From Arthrobacter sp. PGP41 (GTDB lineage Bacteria > Actinomycetota > Actinomycetes > Actinomycetales > Micrococcaceae): a DNA stretch of 64,000 nt. The notes under the pieces were generated by a model. That model searched no databases and was not told where the DNA came from. It worked only from the letters and a program-made list of their open reading frames with translations. The number at the start of each line of letters is the position of its first letter. Within the stretch, counting starts at the first letter, position 1. Location: assembly GCF_002953935.1 (NCBI RefSeq), contig NZ_CP026514.1:2852001-2916000 (forward strand). The letters run 5' to 3'. Both the position numbers and the translations under genes were made by a program. Positions 17,682 through 27,375 of the stretch are shown here, piece by piece.

Positions 17682-18407
17682 CTAAGCCTTTGCGGCGGCG
17701 TCATCCGAACGGTACGCGATGACCTTTTCCTCCACCACGGTGTCTCCGGGTTCGCACTCGTGGTCCAGCGTGATGACCCCGTAGGTCCAGCCGCGGCGCC
17801 GGTACACGACCGACGGCGTGTTGGTGGCCTTGTCCACGAAAAGGTAGAAATCATGGCCAACAAGTTCCATGTTGTCCACGGCGTCGTCGAGGGAGAGGGA
17901 GGCGGCAGGAAAAACCTTGCGCCGGATCAGGACCGGGGAATTACCGGCCGGGATGTCGTTTTCAACATCGTAGGGAGACTTGTCCTCGGGGCCGGCGACG
18001 GCCTCGTTCCGATGGCTGGCCTCGACATAAAGCGGTTCTTGCGTGCTGGCAGGTTCAAGGGCGGCCGTCGCTTCCCGGACCGCCTTAGGGGTGTGCCGTC
18101 CATGATGGACCTTCTTACGGTCCTTGGCCCGACGGAGCCGTTCAAGCAGTTTGTTGTAGGCAAGATCAAAGGCCGCGAACTTGTCAGCGGCGCTGGCTTC
18201 GGCACGAATCACGGGTCCCCGGCCCAGTACGGTCACCTCAACGGTCAGCTGATCGCCGGTCTGCCGGGCATTGGTCTCCTTGGAGACTTTCGCGTCGACC
18301 CGCTGGACCTTGTCCCCAAGCGACTCGATTTTCGAAATCTTTTCCCCGGCATATTCACGGAACCGGTCTGAAACTGTCAGATTTCGTCCGCTGATCATAA
18401 ACTCCAT
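17682..18407 (-). CDS. hpf: Long-form ribosome hibernation promoting factor
   Basis: 241 residues with two domains. The N-terminal HPF/YfiA domain (about 1-110, MEFMISGRNLTVSDRFREYAGEKI) is followed by a linker and the C-terminal dimerisation domain (about 175-235, KVFPAASLSLDDAVDNMELVGHDFYLFVD). The long form pairs 70S ribosomes into inactive 100S particles in slow growth. ATG 18407 is preferred because GGAGGG lies five bases before it; the frame opens at TTG 18419. It corresponds to Rv3241c next to secA in mycobacteria. Confidence 0.93.
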   Translation of the reverse strand: MEFMISGRNLTVSDRFREYAGEKISKIESLGDKVQRVDAKVSKETNARQTGDQLTVEVTVLGRGPVIRAEASAADKFAAFDLAYNKLLERLRRAKDRKKVHHGRHTPKAVREATAALEPASTQEPLYVEASHRNEAVAGPEDKSPYDVENDIPAGNSPVLIRRKVFPAASLSLDDAVDNMELVGHDFYLFVDKATNTPSVVYRRRGWTYGVITLDHECEPGDTVVEEKVIAYRSDDAAAKA

Positions 18408-18551
18408 GGTGCCCTCCAAATGACTTCGGTGACACGACGGCGGCGCTTCCCTGGGCCGATCTGTGTGACAGTCGAGCCCCTCTCCGAGCCGCCATCGAAA
18501 GGTACATTCTGTTCTTGGTACCCACCACCGACGTTAGTTCATAGGCACCCG

Positions 18552-19478
18552 TTATTCATCCTTTCTTGGTTTATTTTTTTCTAAGTCATGGCGGTTTCCG
18601 CGGGTCCCCGGTGGTGGAGCGCTGTGGCCCTCGGCGTCCGGCGGGCGTGTCGCAGCGAGGACGACGGCGCCCGCTACCTTGGCCCCTGCCGCATGAAGCG
18701 CGCGGGCTGCTTCGGCCAGCGTGGCGCCGGTGGTGAGGACGTCGTCGATGATGACGCAGCGGCGCCCGGCCACCCGTGCCTGCCCCCGCACGGTGACCCG
18801 CATGGAACCGCGCACCCGCTGCGCCCGGGCCCCCCGGCCCAGGCCTTTTTGGCCGCCCGGCAGCTGCAGGACGGCCCCGCCGGATTTGGCGAGGACATCT
18901 GCGACAGGCAACCCTGCAAGCTGCTGCGAGGCCCCGGCAAGCAGCAGGTGGACGGGGCTGAAACCCCGGTTCAGATAGGCCTTGGTGCTGGTGGGCACAG
19001 GGACAAGACAGGTCTCTTCGAAGCCATCAATTGCTGCGCGGACCGCCCCGCCGAGCGCGCGGCCCAGGCTTCGCTTGAGCTGATACTGGCCGTGCCTCTT
19101 GAACGACAACAGCGCCTGCGCGAGCTCTTCGCGGTAGACGCCGGCAGCCACCACCGGAAGCAGCACCAGCCCGTCCACATCCATTAGTGCCGGTGCTCCG
19201 CTTTCTGCCCGGAACGGGACTGCGGTGAGGCGCCGGATGTGGCGGCCGCAGGGGATGCAGAGCGCCCGGTCTTCCGCACCGCAGCAGACGCAGTCAACCG
19301 GAACGGCAAGCGACAGTAGGTCTGCCGCCGCTCCCGCCAGCTGGTCGGTGAACCGCAGGAGGGCGCTGCCGTGGTCTGAGCGGTGCCTGCCGGAAATTAT
19401 TTCGGCAGGCGGGTTGAGGTCGGGATCGAGCCGGACACGTGTCACGGCCCTCCGGCCGGCCAGGGGTCTGATGTCCAC
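18552..19478 (-). CDS. comF: ComF-family phosphoribosyltransferase-like protein
   Basis: 308 residues. The N-terminal zinc-ribbon cysteines are CVCC ... CIPC (about residues 60-75). The C-terminal PRTase fold has the PRPP-binding loop VIIDDVLTTGATLAEAA. ComF proteins act in DNA uptake in competent bacteria and appear in purine-salvage-like contexts elsewhere; the role in actinobacteria is not settled. GTG start with no strong ribosome site, so the true start may lie further in. It sits between lpqB and hpf, as Rv3242c does. Confidence 0.88.
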   Translation of the reverse strand: MDIRPLAGRRAVTRVRLDPDLNPPAEIISGRHRSDHGSALLRFTDQLAGAAADLLSLAVPVDCVCCGAEDRALCIPCGRHIRRLTAVPFRAESGAPALMDVDGLVLLPVVAAGVYREELAQALLSFKRHGQYQLKRSLGRALGGAVRAAIDGFEETCLVPVPTSTKAYLNRGFSPVHLLLAGASQQLAGLPVADVLAKSGGAVLQLPGGQKGLGRGARAQRVRGSMRVTVRGQARVAGRRCVIIDDVLTTGATLAEAARALHAAGAKVAGAVVLAATRPPDAEGHSAPPPGTRGNRHDLEKNKPRKDE

Positions 19479-19568
19479 CCCTACATCTTCGGCCTGCGCA
19501 CCGTTGCCGGGCAGCGGGCAGGCGCGCTATGTGGACAGTGCCCCGACGGGCTCCTGCCTACCGCGTTC

Positions 19569-21287
19569 TCAGCCGGGAAATGCCGGATCGATCGGGCCCT
19601 TGATCTGCGGAGACCAGCCGTTGCCAAGCCGCTGGAAGATCCCTTCGGCGGACTGGGCATAGATTTCCTCGGACCCGTTGCCCGCGCTGAGGGCCACTAG
19701 GCCCGGCCACGGTGCCAGCTGCTGCGGCTGCCCGGAGGTGAGCGACAGCAGTTCCGGGGTGACGTTCTGCCCGGCAGATCCCTTCATCACGGCAACGGTT
19801 GTATCCGTGACCCAGACGCCCTGGTCCGGATCGTTGCCAGTGGCCAGGGTAATCGGCGGTGTCAGCTCACGCGGCGTGCCATCGGCGCCCCGGATAATTC
19901 CGGTCACCTGAACCCGGGTCTTGCCGTTCTGCTCCGAAATCACCAGCGCCCGGACCGCTTCCCTGGAAATCCGGAATTCCTTGACTGTCCTTCCGGCCAG
20001 CCACGCGGGCGACAGGGTGACGGTGGGGACGGCGGCGCCCTCCGCAATCCCGGCCGGGCGGAATGCCACAACTTCAGTGCCGCCCGTGGCACCCGGACCT
20101 GCCGACCAGACCCATTCACTGAGGCCGAAGGATGGCCGGCTCAGCGTGGTCCTCGTGGTCAGTGCCCGTGCGGGCTGCCCGGGACTGATGCTGTACAGCG
20201 TGGTGCGGCTTTCATTGAGGAAGGCGGCCGTCTGCGAAACCGGGGATTCCGCGGGGAACCGCGGGGTGAGCGATGACACGGGCTGCATGTCCGGAAGCGG
20301 CGAGACCCTGTTGTTTTCGTACCGCACCAGCTCGTTGCCGCTGATGGCAATCTGGCGGGACGGCACGCTCTTGTCCTGGACCGGCGGGAGGACGGCTCCG
20401 TTGTCCTCCACCCGCACCAAGTCCTGGTTGGCGCGGAGCTCGACATTGACGACGTCAGGCTGGCTGCGGAACGTCAGCGTCAGCTGCATCTGCATCCGGA
20501 GCCGGTCCTCCGGGGACGTCTCCATCAGTTCCTTGGCCGTCAGGTCCACCTGCGCAGCCCCCGAGACGACGGGAACCGATTCCCGAGCGAGCTTGATGCC
20601 GGAGGGGAACGCACTCGCCACCGCCCCGCGCAGGTACGGCGCAGGGCCCGCCAACAGCGCGCTGGTCATCGCCTTGACCGTCTTGTTCTTGATAAACCAG
20701 CGGACATCCGGGACAGCGAACGTGAAAGTGGGGTCGTAAAAGTAGATGGGGTAAGCCCCGTAAATCACTTTGAAGGTTTCCTCGGCGATGGCGGTGCCGT
20801 CAGGGAGGTTGGAAATCCGCCATTCACCGTCCACCTGGGTGAGAGTCACGGGAATATTCTCAATGGTTCCCTCCGGCGACTGGGTGGCGATGCCGTCCGC
20901 GTCCACGGTGTAGGCGACATCCAGCTCATAGTTGTAGACATTCTCGTTTCCCGTTGCCACCACCCGCGCCTCCCGGTAAACGAGCGCCCGCTGGTCCGGT
21001 TTCCAGGACACCGAGGAGGCCTGGGTCAGGTATTGGCGTGCCACAGCGTAGTCGTCCTCGTAGCCGCTGCCGGCCCGGTAGAAGTAATCGATGATGGTTT
21101 CCGGCAGGGCACCCGGTTGGGGAGCTGCCGGCAGGAACACCGGCGCGCTGACGTTCCCCGCGCTGCCTTCGCTGCTTTTCCCCACCGGCCCCGAGGTGGG
21201 AATACGGGCGCAGCCGGCCAGCAGTACCAGCAGGAGGACCAGCAGCGCAGCAGGCAGCTTCGCCCGGCGGCCGGCGCGACCCATCAT
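19569..21287 (-). CDS. lpqB: LpqB lipoprotein, beta-propeller, partner of MtrAB
   Basis: 572 residues. Signal peptide with lipobox LLAGC (Cys about residue 25). A GerMN-type domain follows (about 150-300) and then a C-terminal beta-propeller region. LpqB interacts with the extracellular part of MtrB and modulates MtrA phosphorylation. The start overlaps the mtrB stop (ATGA), so translation is coupled. The second in-frame ATG (21284) is better spaced from GGAGGG than the first. Confidence 0.93.
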   Translation of the reverse strand: MMGRAGRRAKLPAALLVLLLVLLAGCARIPTSGPVGKSSEGSAGNVSAPVFLPAAPQPGALPETIIDYFYRAGSGYEDDYAVARQYLTQASSVSWKPDQRALVYREARVVATGNENVYNYELDVAYTVDADGIATQSPEGTIENIPVTLTQVDGEWRISNLPDGTAIAEETFKVIYGAYPIYFYDPTFTFAVPDVRWFIKNKTVKAMTSALLAGPAPYLRGAVASAFPSGIKLARESVPVVSGAAQVDLTAKELMETSPEDRLRMQMQLTLTFRSQPDVVNVELRANQDLVRVEDNGAVLPPVQDKSVPSRQIAISGNELVRYENNRVSPLPDMQPVSSLTPRFPAESPVSQTAAFLNESRTTLYSISPGQPARALTTRTTLSRPSFGLSEWVWSAGPGATGGTEVVAFRPAGIAEGAAVPTVTLSPAWLAGRTVKEFRISREAVRALVISEQNGKTRVQVTGIIRGADGTPRELTPPITLATGNDPDQGVWVTDTTVAVMKGSAGQNVTPELLSLTSGQPQQLAPWPGLVALSAGNGSEEIYAQSAEGIFQRLGNGWSPQIKGPIDPAFPG

Positions 21288-23209
21288 TTTCCCTCCTTGG
21301 GGGACGATGCCGGAGCAAGCGACGCGGCCCCCGTCTCCAGGACCAGCATGTTCCTTGAGCCCGGCTCACCGGGAAGCGTGATGTCCTCGGGCTCCAGCTG
21401 GACCGGCGACTTGTCGATCTCTTCTCCTTGGCGGAGCGGCAGCGTCAGCCGGAAGTTGGCGCCGCTTCCCTTCTTGCCCCACGCCTGGAGCCAGCCGTTG
21501 TGCAGTTTGGTGTCCTCCATGGCAATGGACAGGCCAAGGCCGCTTCCGCCGGTAGTGCGCGCCCGCGCAGGGTCTGCCCGCCAGAAACGGTCAAAGACGC
21601 GCGCCGCTTCCGCGGGATCCATTCCGATCCCCTGGTCCCGGACGGCCACCCCGACGGCGGTCTGGCTGGCTGCCACGGTGATAGTGACGGGCTTACCTTC
21701 GCCGTGCTCCACGGCGTTGAGGATCAGGTTCCGCAGGATCCTGTCGATGCGCCGGGCATCCATTTCCACGATGACGGCACCCTCCGGTGCCCTGAGGACG
21801 ATCTCGGAACCATATTCGGCAGCCACCGGGGCGGCACCCTCGATGGCGTGGGCGATCACCTGCAGGATGTCCTCCGCTTCCGCATCCAGTACCGCCACAC
21901 CGGCGTCGAACCTGGAGATCTCCAGCAGGTCCGAGAGGAGCGACTGGAACCGCTCCACCTGGTTGTAGAGCAGTTCAGCCGAACGCTTGTTGATGGGGTC
22001 AAAATCGTGCCGGGCGTCGTACAGGACCTCCGCAGCCATCCGGACAGTGGTCAGCGGTGTCCGCAGCTCGTGGGAGACGTCGGAGACGAAGCGCTGCTGC
22101 ATCTGGGAGAGGGTTGCCAGCTGGGTGATCTGTTCCTGGAGGCTGGCTGCCATGTGGTTGAAGGAGGCGCCGAGGCGGGCCACTTCATCTTCACCGCGGA
22201 CCACCATCCGCTCCTGCAGCTGGCCCGCGGCGAGCTTCTCGGAGACCATGGCGGCGTGGCTGACCGGGCTGACCACGTTCCGAGTGACGTACCAGGCGAC
22301 GGCTCCGATCAGGAGCACCAGCACCGCACCGCCCGCCCAGAGGACGCTCTGGATCTCGTCCAGCGTCTTCTGCGCGGTATTAAGGTCGTAAATAAGGTAG
22401 AGCTCGTAGACGGTGCCGTTGAAGGTCACTTTGTTGCCCACGGCAATGCCTGGCCGGTCCTCGGTGCCGACCGGGATGACCGTGGATGCCCAGTACTGGT
22501 CCTTCCCGGATTCCTGCACGGCCTTGCGAAGCTCCGGCGGAATGACGCTGACGGTCAACTGGTCGGAGGCCCGGGATTCGACCCAGCGGTTCCGCGGTTT
22601 TGTTTGTTCAGGCACCGCCTCGAAGACGTACCTGCGCTGGATGACCGACCCGCGGCCCTCCACAGCGTTCAGGGTGTCGTAGACGAGGGTGATCACGCTT
22701 GCCTGGTCGGTGACCTGCGCGCCGTCGAACGTGTCCTGCACCTGCTTTACGTTGTAGCGGGTCTCCGACTCGGCCTGCGTCAACCGCTCCTGGAAGAGGT
22801 TGTTGGCAATCTGGTTGGACAGGTACGCGCCCACCACCGCGAAGGAGGTGACGGCCAGGAGCAGTGTGGTGAGGACCGTCCGAAACTGCAGGGACCTGCG
22901 CCACCGGCGCTGAAGGGAGCGTCCGATGTACCGCAGTGCAGGAAGGAACCGGCGGACTCCGGTCTTGACCAGCCGCGCAACGCGCATGCTGACAATCAGG
23001 GACCGCCGCTGCCAGAGATGGGCGCGGAACGCCAGGCGCCGCAGGCGCAGGCTGATGTCGTCCCCGTGTTCGGGGGCAGGCGGCGGGCCGGTGCCGCTGT
23101 GATGCCCGGAAGTTCCCCCGGGGGCGGGGTTCGCTGAAGCGGGCACGCCCGTCCCGGGTGTACCGCCTTGCGCCGTGGGTTCAGGCTCCTGCTTTGTAGC
23201 CGACACCAC
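21284..23209 (-). CDS. mtrB: Sensor histidine kinase MtrB
   Basis: 641 residues. A Pro/Gly-rich cytoplasmic tail precedes two membrane segments (about 112-134 and 308-330) that flank an extracytoplasmic sensor region of roughly 170 residues. HAMP, HisKA ([15 protein letters not shown]) and HATPase_c domains (N box [11 protein letters not shown]2 box [10 protein letters not shown]) follow. MtrAB controls cell wall metabolism and division. The start codon lies inside mtrA (29-base overlap); adjacent GTG codons at 23209 and 23206 are both possible. The order mtrA-mtrB-lpqB is conserved across actinobacteria. Confidence 0.95.
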   Translation of the reverse strand: MVSATKQEPEPTAQGGTPGTGVPASANPAPGGTSGHHSGTGPPPAPEHGDDISLRLRRLAFRAHLWQRRSLIVSMRVARLVKTGVRRFLPALRYIGRSLQRRWRRSLQFRTVLTTLLLAVTSFAVVGAYLSNQIANNLFQERLTQAESETRYNVKQVQDTFDGAQVTDQASVITLVYDTLNAVEGRGSVIQRRYVFEAVPEQTKPRNRWVESRASDQLTVSVIPPELRKAVQESGKDQYWASTVIPVGTEDRPGIAVGNKVTFNGTVYELYLIYDLNTAQKTLDEIQSVLWAGGAVLVLLIGAVAWYVTRNVVSPVSHAAMVSEKLAAGQLQERMVVRGEDEVARLGASFNHMAASLQEQITQLATLSQMQQRFVSDVSHELRTPLTTVRMAAEVLYDARHDFDPINKRSAELLYNQVERFQSLLSDLLEISRFDAGVAVLDAEAEDILQVIAHAIEGAAPVAAEYGSEIVLRAPEGAVIVEMDARRIDRILRNLILNAVEHGEGKPVTITVAASQTAVGVAVRDQGIGMDPAEAARVFDRFWRADPARARTTGGSGLGLSIAMEDTKLHNGWLQAWGKKGSGANFRLTLPLRQGEEIDKSPVQLEPEDITLPGEPGSRNMLVLETGAASLAPASSPKEGK

Positions 23210-23855
23210 GCACCGTCAATACGACTTCCGGAGCTTCCGGATCCTGCTCGATCTTGGAACGGAGGCGCTGGACATGGACGTTCACAAGGCGTGTATCGGC
23301 AGCGTGCCGGTAGCCCCAGACCTGCTCGAGCAGCAGTTCGCGGGTGAACACCTGCCAAGGTTTCCGGGCAAGGGCCACCAGGAGGTCAAACTCCAGGGGC
23401 GTCAGCGAGATCCGCTCATTGCCCCGGCTGACGGTGTGCCCGGCGACATCGATGGTGATGTCGGCGATGCGCAAGGTTTCGGGCGCTTTCTGGTCACCGG
23501 GGCGGAGCCGTGCGCGGACGCGGGCCACGAGTTCGGCCGGCTTGAACGGCTTGGGCACGTAGTCATCGGCGCCGGATTCGAGTCCCCGGACGACGTCGGA
23601 CGTGTCCGACTTGGCAGTGAGCATGACGATCGGAACATCGGACTCAGCGCGGATTTGCCGGCAGACCTCGATGCCGTCCACACCGGGAAGCATGAGGTCC
23701 AGCAATACAAGGTCCGGCCGGGATGACCGGAAAACGTCCAGCGCCTGGGCGCCGTCCGCGCAGAAGACCGGCTCGAAGCCGTCGTTGCGGAGAACAATTC
23801 CAATCATTTCGGCCAGCGCTTCGTCATCGTCTACCACCAGAATGCGTGCCTTCAT
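23181..23855 (-). CDS. mtrA: Response regulator MtrA
   Basis: 224 residues: receiver domain with acidic pocket D9/D10 and phosphoacceptor D53 (LLDLMLPG), then an OmpR-type winged helix with the recognition region around QVWGYRHAADTRLVNVHVQRLR. MtrA regulates cell wall hydrolases and division genes and is essential in mycobacteria. AAGGGAA lies about nine bases before the ATG. It heads the mtrA-mtrB-lpqB operon. Confidence 0.96.
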   Translation of the reverse strand: MKARILVVDDDEALAEMIGIVLRNDGFEPVFCADGAQALDVFRSSRPDLVLLDLMLPGVDGIEVCRQIRAESDVPIVMLTAKSDTSDVVRGLESGADDYVPKPFKPAELVARVRARLRPGDQKAPETLRIADITIDVAGHTVSRGNERISLTPLEFDLLVALARKPWQVFTRELLLEQVWGYRHAADTRLVNVHVQRLRSKIEQDPEAPEVVLTVRGVGYKAGA

Positions 23856-24039
23856 AGCTATATATTCCCTTATCAGGATGGCTTTGTCCTATTGGACACC
23901 CTCCGGCATGGCGGGGCGCTAGGATGCCCGACGCCGGAACTATAGGCTGGTGCCACGCCGGGCGTTTTGCAGCGCCGCGCCTGAGCCAATGGAGCGGGTG
24001 CCAGGCTGACGGCGCACTGGTACGGGGGAAGGAACATTG

Positions 24040-25485
24040 GTGTCACCACAGGATTCGGACGCGCAGGAGCCTCAGGACCGGGAGGCTGCCTGGCGGCACC
24101 CTTCCGGACAGCAACCGTCGGCACAGCAACCCCCGGCACAGCAACCCCCGGGGCAGAACCCGTGGGGGCCGCCGGCGGGGCAGCAATCCCCAAGCCAACA
24201 GACTCCAGGCCAGCAAACCCCAGGCTGGCAGACCGCAGGCTGGCAACAGGCTCCGCAGCAGCCGTGGGGGCCGCCGTCGTGGCAACAGCCCCCTGCGCAG
24301 CCGCCGTGGGGCCAGCCCGGTTCTGGCCACTCCGGGCCGCCGCAGCCCCGCTATCCAAACCAACTTCTTCCGAACCAGCAGTTTGGCCAGGCCTCTCCCT
24401 GGGGCCAGCAGCGGTATGCTGCTCCCCCGAAGCCGGGCATAGTCCCGCTGCGTCCCCTGATGTTCGGGGAGATCATGGACGGGTCCTTCCAGGTGATCCG
24501 GCGGAACGCAAAGGCCATGCTGGGCGCTTCGCTGCTGGCCCAATCCCTGGCCGCCGTCCTTACCGCTGTCCTCACTGCGGCCACTGCAACTTCGGCGGGC
24601 TCCATCGAAGCCTGGGCAAACAGCGCCAGTGAGGCCGATCTGACAGCCCTGGGCCTGGGATTCGTGGCCGCCATGCTGCTGGTCGTCGTCTTCACCCTCT
24701 TCATTGCCTCCGTCCTGCAGGGCGCCATGGTGGTGCCGGTGGCCCGGTCCATCCTCAACCGGCCCACCAGCTTCAAGCAGATGTGGTCCCTCGCCCGCCC
24801 TCGGGTCGGGGCGCTGATCCGGCTTGCTGCCCTGCTGATGACCGCCGGACTGCTGGCGATGCTTGTCCCCGCCGCGTTGGCCGTGGCGCTGATCGCAAGC
24901 ATGGAAGGGGTGGGGATCCTGCTGCTCATCCCCCTGTTCCTCGGTTTCGTTGCCCTGTACGTATGGATTTACGTGAAGCTGATGGTGGCCCCGGCCGCGG
25001 TTGTCATTGAAGAGCTGGGTGCCCTGGACAGCCTCCGCCGCTCATGGGAACTCACCCGGTCCAACTGGTGGCGGATCCTGGGGATCACGCTAGTAGTGGG
25101 CATTCTGGTGGGCGTCGTCAGCCAGATCGTCATGATCCCGGCAGGCCTGCTGCCCCCGCTGGTGGCCAGTTACCTTTCCCCGCACGGCGGCAGTGGGCAG
25201 GAGGTGGCCATCGCCGTGGCGGTCGGAATCATCACCGCAATCCTCGGCGCGCTGGCCGGGGCCCTCGGCTACGCCTTACAGACGTCCGTGATGGCACTGA
25301 TCTACATGGACCTCCGCATGAGGAAGGACGGGCTGGACCTCTCGCTGCTCCGCCAGATGGAGTCCGGAGCCGATCCGGACGGCATTCCGGGCAGGGTCCA
25401 TGCGACGGGCGCGCAGGGCTGGAGCCAGGCTGGCTGGAGCCCCGGACCCGGACCCGTGGCAGGGGCATGGCCGGATGGCCGCTGA
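24040..25485 (+). CDS. Multispanning membrane protein with Gln/Pro-rich N-terminus
   Basis: 481 residues. The first ~130 residues are low-complexity and rich in Gln, Pro, Gly and Trp. About six membrane segments follow, resembling the GPDPase-type membrane domain found in many actinobacterial proteins. GTG 24040 is preferred (AAGGA seven bases upstream); a TTG three bases earlier is also in frame. The gene diverges from mtrA across 184 bases and begins a five-gene overlapping cluster with DUF4129, DUF4350, MoxR and DUF58. No enzymatic motif is evident. Confidence 0.8.
   Translation: MSPQDSDAQEPQDREAAWRHPSGQQPSAQQPPAQQPPGQNPWGPPAGQQSPSQQTPGQQTPGWQTAGWQQAPQQPWGPPSWQQPPAQPPWGQPGSGHSGPPQPRYPNQLLPNQQFGQASPWGQQRYAAPPKPGIVPLRPLMFGEIMDGSFQVIRRNAKAMLGASLLAQSLAAVLTAVLTAATATSAGSIEAWANSASEADLTALGLGFVAAMLLVVVFTLFIASVLQGAMVVPVARSILNRPTSFKQMWSLARPRVGALIRLAALLMTAGLLAMLVPAALAVALIASMEGVGILLLIPLFLGFVALYVWIYVKLMVAPAAVVIEELGALDSLRRSWELTRSNWWRILGITLVVGILVGVVSQIVMIPAGLLPPLVASYLSPHGGSGQEVAIAVAVGIITAILGALAGALGYALQTSVMALIYMDLRMRKDGLDLSLLRQMESGADPDGIPGRVHATGAQGWSQAGWSPGPGPVAGAWPDGR
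24106..24150 (+). repeat. 15-base tandem repeat coding for QQP units
   Basis: Three consecutive 15-base units (24106-24120, 24121-24135, 24136-24150). The last two are identical (GCACAGCAACCCCCG), encoding GQQPS-AQQPP-AQQPP. They are the most regular part of a longer Gln/Pro-rich stretch reaching about 24430, and slippage could change the tail length. Confidence 0.75.
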
Positions 25486-26164
25486 ACCCCCGGTCCTGCC
25501 CGCGGCAGGGGAAGCCCGGCGGTGGGCGGCCGAGGAACTGGCCAAACCGGAGTACCGCGAAGCTGCTCCGGGCTGGCTTGAGGCGCTCTGGAAGGACTTC
25601 GTGGACTGGCTCCAGTCGCTGGACAGTTCCGCGGCCGACGGGAGCACAGTGCCCGGCCCGGTCATCGGGATCGTCGTCGCGGCGGTCATCGCCGCCGCCG
25701 TGATCATTGCCAAACCCCGGCTGAATCCTAAAGCGCGGCGGGCCAAGCAGGTCTTTGAGCCTGAAAGCGTGCTGACACCAGCGGACTACCGGCAGCGCGC
25801 CGAAACGTCCGCTGCGGCCGGGAAGTGGGGGGACGCCGTCGTCGACCGCTTCAGGGCGCTGGTCCGCTCTGCCGAAGACCGCACCATCCTCGATCCGCAG
25901 CCGGGACGGACGGCTGACGAAGTGGCCCGTGAACTTGCTGCACCGTTCCGTGCCGAAGCGGACCGGCTGGCCAAGGCGGCAGGGACCTTCGACGCCATCC
26001 GGTACGGGAACCGGACGGCGGACGCCGCCGACTACCAGGCAATGGCGAGCCTGGACCAGACCCTCGAAGCAATGAAGCCCGGCCGCACCCCCGCCCGGCA
26101 GGAGCAGGCCCCGCAGGAACGGGAACAGCAGGATTTCCTGCGGCACACGGCGGCGCGGCCATGA
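25475..26164 (+). CDS. DUF4129-domain membrane protein
   Basis: 229 residues from ATG 25475 (MAAEPPVLPAAGE), 11 bases inside the preceding gene. One membrane segment lies at about 55-75 (VIGIVVAAVIAAAVIIA). The cytoplasmic DUF4129 domain shows the family pattern of paired helices (AETSAAAGKWGDAVVDRFRALVR, GRTADEVARELA). DUF4129 proteins accompany MoxR/DUF58 genes and are sometimes fused to transglutaminase-like proteins. The cluster is thought to handle assembly of envelope complexes, but the exact role is unknown. The stop overlaps the next start (ATGA). Confidence 0.85.
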   Translation: MAAEPPVLPAAGEARRWAAEELAKPEYREAAPGWLEALWKDFVDWLQSLDSSAADGSTVPGPVIGIVVAAVIAAAVIIAKPRLNPKARRAKQVFEPESVLTPADYRQRAETSAAAGKWGDAVVDRFRALVRSAEDRTILDPQPGRTADEVARELAAPFRAEADRLAKAAGTFDAIRYGNRTADAADYQAMASLDQTLEAMKPGRTPARQEQAPQEREQQDFLRHTAARP

Positions 26165-27375
26165 CCGCCGTTGCTCCGGCGCCCTCAACCCGCCGGGTGC
26201 CTGAGCCCGGCGGCGCACCGGACAACGGCACAGGGAAAACCAAGGGCTTGTGGGGGTGGCTACGGCGGCACCGTGCCCTCGCGGCCGGGTGGGCCCTCGT
26301 GGCCGCCGCCCTGGCGCTGGTTCTCTGGGCGCAGCTGGCACCAAAAGGGGACGATGTTCCCCTGTCCCTCAACAACGCCGGCCCGGACGGTGCCCGGGCC
26401 GTCACGCAGATCCTGGCCAGGCACGGTGTCAAGGTCCACGCGGCCGGGAATTTCGAGGCGGGCATGGCGGCGCTGGAGGCTGGAACTTCGCCGACCCTCC
26501 TGCTGTACGACAGGAGCGGCTTCCTCGACGAGCCGCGGCTCCGTGAACTGGCGGCGTCCGCGGAAAGGGTGGTGTTGGTTTCGCCCAGGCTGCAGACCCT
26601 GGCAGCGCTCAGCAGCAGCATCCGCCAGGCCGGGGTGGTGCCGGACGCCTCCTCCGCGCTGGATCCCGGGTGCAGCGTTCCTGACGCGGAAGCAGCCGGA
26701 CCGGTGTCCGGCGAGTCAGGCTTCATTTACGACGGCGGGACCGCCTGTTACCGGCCAACCGGTTCTGCCGCCGGGGTGCTTACCGTGGAGGATGACGGGC
26801 GGCTCACTGTCCTGGGAAGCACCGGCATCCTCACAAATGAGCGGCTGGACGAACTCGGTCACGCGGCGCTTGCCATCCGCACCCTCGGCGCCTCCCCGGA
26901 CCTGGTCTGGTACCTCCCCACCATCGAGGACCTGGAAACCGGCGGTTCCCCGCAGACCCTCGACGAACTTGCCCCGGGCTGGGCGCGTTTCCTCGGACCC
27001 TGGCTCGCCCTGGTGGCCGCGGCGGCAATAGCCTGGCGGGGCAGGCGCCTTGGCCCGCTGGTGTTTGAGCCCCTTCCCGTGGTGGTCAAAGCAGTGGAGA
27101 CAGCAGAGGGCAGGGCCCGGCTTTACCACGATTCCCACGCCGTGGACCAGGCCCGGGACAATCTCCGGGCCGGAACCCTGGTTCGGCTCTCAGGGCACCT
27201 GCGGCTGGGCGCCGCGGCCACGGCCGACCAGGTGGTCAACGCTGCAGCACGGCACCTCGGCCAGCCGGCCCGGCAGATAAACCAACTCGTCAACGAACAT
27301 CCCCGCACCGAGGCAAGGCTTGTTGCCTGGTCGCGGGACCTGGACAACCTAGAGAAAGAAGTCAAAGGACGATGA
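26161..27375 (+). CDS. DUF4350-domain membrane protein
   Basis: 404 residues with an N-terminal membrane segment (about 38-60) and a second one near 275-295 (WLALVAAAAIAWRG). The extracellular part between them looks like a GATase-like fold of the DUF4350 family (NAGPDGARAVTQILARHGVKV, TLLLYDRSGFLDE). The C-terminal ~100 residues are cytoplasmic. It starts four bases inside the DUF4129 gene and its stop overlaps moxR. It corresponds to the Rv3691-type gene beside moxR2 in mycobacteria, where function is also unknown. Confidence 0.85.
   Translation: MTAVAPAPSTRRVPEPGGAPDNGTGKTKGLWGWLRRHRALAAGWALVAAALALVLWAQLAPKGDDVPLSLNNAGPDGARAVTQILARHGVKVHAAGNFEAGMAALEAGTSPTLLLYDRSGFLDEPRLRELAASAERVVLVSPRLQTLAALSSSIRQAGVVPDASSALDPGCSVPDAEAAGPVSGESGFIYDGGTACYRPTGSAAGVLTVEDDGRLTVLGSTGILTNERLDELGHAALAIRTLGASPDLVWYLPTIEDLETGGSPQTLDELAPGWARFLGPWLALVAAAAIAWRGRRLGPLVFEPLPVVVKAVETAEGRARLYHDSHAVDQARDNLRAGTLVRLSGHLRLGAAATADQVVNAAARHLGQPARQINQLVNEHPRTEARLVAWSRDLDNLEKEVKGR

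Noticed and set aside
24106..24430. CRISPR-like or other non-coding repeat array
   Set aside because: The repeats are 15 bases, without spacers, and stay in frame as Gln/Pro codons.
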